DNA of 6,627 nt. It comes from Acidimicrobiales bacterium. Lineage in GTDB: Bacteria; Actinomycetota; Acidimicrobiia; Acidimicrobiales; SHLQ01. Shown here piece after piece: positions 6,236 through 6,627 of the stretch. The stretch spans positions 1-6,627 of the forward strand of contig JABDJW010000271.1 in the NCBI GenBank assembly GCA_013002375.1, written 5' to 3'. Position 1 is the first letter of the stretch. Each line of letters starts with the position of its first letter. Under the pieces are notes generated by a model. The model worked only from the letters and a program-made list of their open reading frames with translations, was not told the origin of the DNA and searched no databases. Position numbers and translations under genes: made by a program.

Positions 6236-6627
6236 ATGAACGACAACCCTAACCGCAAGAACCCCAATGCCAGGAACGGGAATGCCAAGAACAGCAACGG
6301 CAAGAACCCGAATGCCAAGAACCCGAATGTGAAGGCCAGTGGCGGCAAGAACCCGAACGGCAAGGCGGGCGGCAAGAAGCGGTCACGGCCCAAGAATCGC
6401 GGTCGGAAGAAGTCGGCCCGGTTCGATCCGGTCAAGTTCTGGGGCGATGTCGAAGCCCTGCCCGAGCCGCCCCGATCGGTCGTGACGGCCTCCGATCCCT
6501 ACGCCATCGTGCAATCGCTCGGCCGCGCACCGATTCCCGGCCACGAAAACGCCTCCGAGCACTACTTCCGGTTGGTCTACGAGCGGGCCGCGTCGTTGGC
6601 CTTCGTGCTGGCCGCCGCCGGCGGCCT
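6236..6627 (+). CDS. Unrecognised protein with basic repeat tail, 3' truncated by the window
   Basis: The ORF opens at ATG 6236, 10 bases after the helicase stop, and runs off the window after 130 codons. There is only a weak ribosome site, so translation is probably coupled to the helicase. Residues 1-62 are Lys/Asn/Gly/Arg-rich and surely disordered, with five-residue repeats at 8-42 (KNPNA-like) and a strongly basic stretch at 47-62. From residue 63 the composition becomes ordinary: FDPVKFWGDVEALPEP, then SLGRAPIPGHE, then a helix YFRLVYERAASLAFVLAAAG. This second part recalls, from memory, the C-terminal region of SWIM zinc-finger proteins encoded beside SNF2 helicases in actinobacteria. 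No zinc-finger cysteines are visible in the part present. Likely a partner of the helicase with a nucleic-acid-binding tail; the function is unknown. Confidence 0.8.
   Translation, partial: MNDNPNRKNPNARNGNAKNSNGKNPNAKNPNVKASGGKNPNGKAGGKKRSRPKNRGRKKSARFDPVKFWGDVEALPEPPRSVVTASDPYAIVQSLGRAPIPGHENASEHYFRLVYERAASLAFVLAAAGG
6257..6376 (+). repeat. 15-bp tandem repeat encoding KNPNA-type pentapeptides
   Basis: Seven in-frame 15-bp units (6257-6361) encode KNPNA, RNGNA, KNSNG, KNPNA, KNPNV, KASGG and KNPNG, followed by a decayed eighth, KAGGK (6362-6376). The units at 6302-6316 and 6317-6331 are nearly identical in DNA, while others differ by several bases. The first base pair of codons is nearly always AAG-AAC. 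The 15-base length keeps the frame when copies are gained or lost. Confidence 0.85.

Noticed and set aside
4420..6435. 671-codon open frame on the - strand
   Set aside because: It lies opposite the helicase's conserved motifs and the 15-bp repeats. Long antisense frames are expected in high-GC genes with G/C-rich third positions, and the repetitive Phe/Leu start is just the complement of the Lys/Asn repeats.

Overview
The window is high-GC DNA with strong G/C preference at third codon positions in the clear genes. It uses both ATG and GTG starts and has short intergenic gaps. With the SNF2 helicase of the mycobacterial HelZ type, this suggests a high-GC actinobacterium, perhaps an Acidimicrobiia-like lineage. 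That placement is inference, as there is no rRNA or other marker gene. All convincing genes lie on the + strand.

Left block (177-2517): a two-gene unit made of a zinc-dependent medium-chain alcohol dehydrogenase and an enolase-superfamily enzyme (mandelate racemase/muconate lactonizing group, galactonate-dehydratase-like). Only 22 bases separate them. A dehydrogenase next to an acid-sugar dehydratase-like enzyme suggests oxidation then dehydration of a sugar, polyol or related hydroxy compound, but the substrate cannot be read from the sequence. The enolase-superfamily protein keeps the second and third metal-ligand glutamates and two histidines at the spacing expected for galactonate dehydratases. 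It has Gly where the first metal-ligand Asp is expected.

Middle (2518-3039): a non-coding or poorly coding stretch. It begins with an exact 25-bp-period array of four units, each carrying an invariant 13-bp quasi-palindrome, plus a degenerate half unit in front. After it come a candidate sigma70-type promoter, a possible 64-codon leader ORF with a good Shine-Dalgarno, a GC-rich hairpin and a strong GAGGAG Shine-Dalgarno. That last Shine-Dalgarno sits in front of a GTT codon rather than a normal start codon.

Right block (3040-6627): a large SNF2/DEAH-type ATPase with the SNF2-associated DUF3670-like region, all main helicase motifs and an extra N-terminal helical segment. It is followed 10 bases later by the start of a gene that runs off the window. 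This last gene is not a recognised family. It begins with a Lys/Asn/Gly-rich tail built from 15-bp (five-residue) repeats, followed by a folded-looking segment that recalls the C-terminal part of SWIM zinc-finger proteins often encoded beside such helicases. The pair probably works on nucleic acid, with the function unknown.
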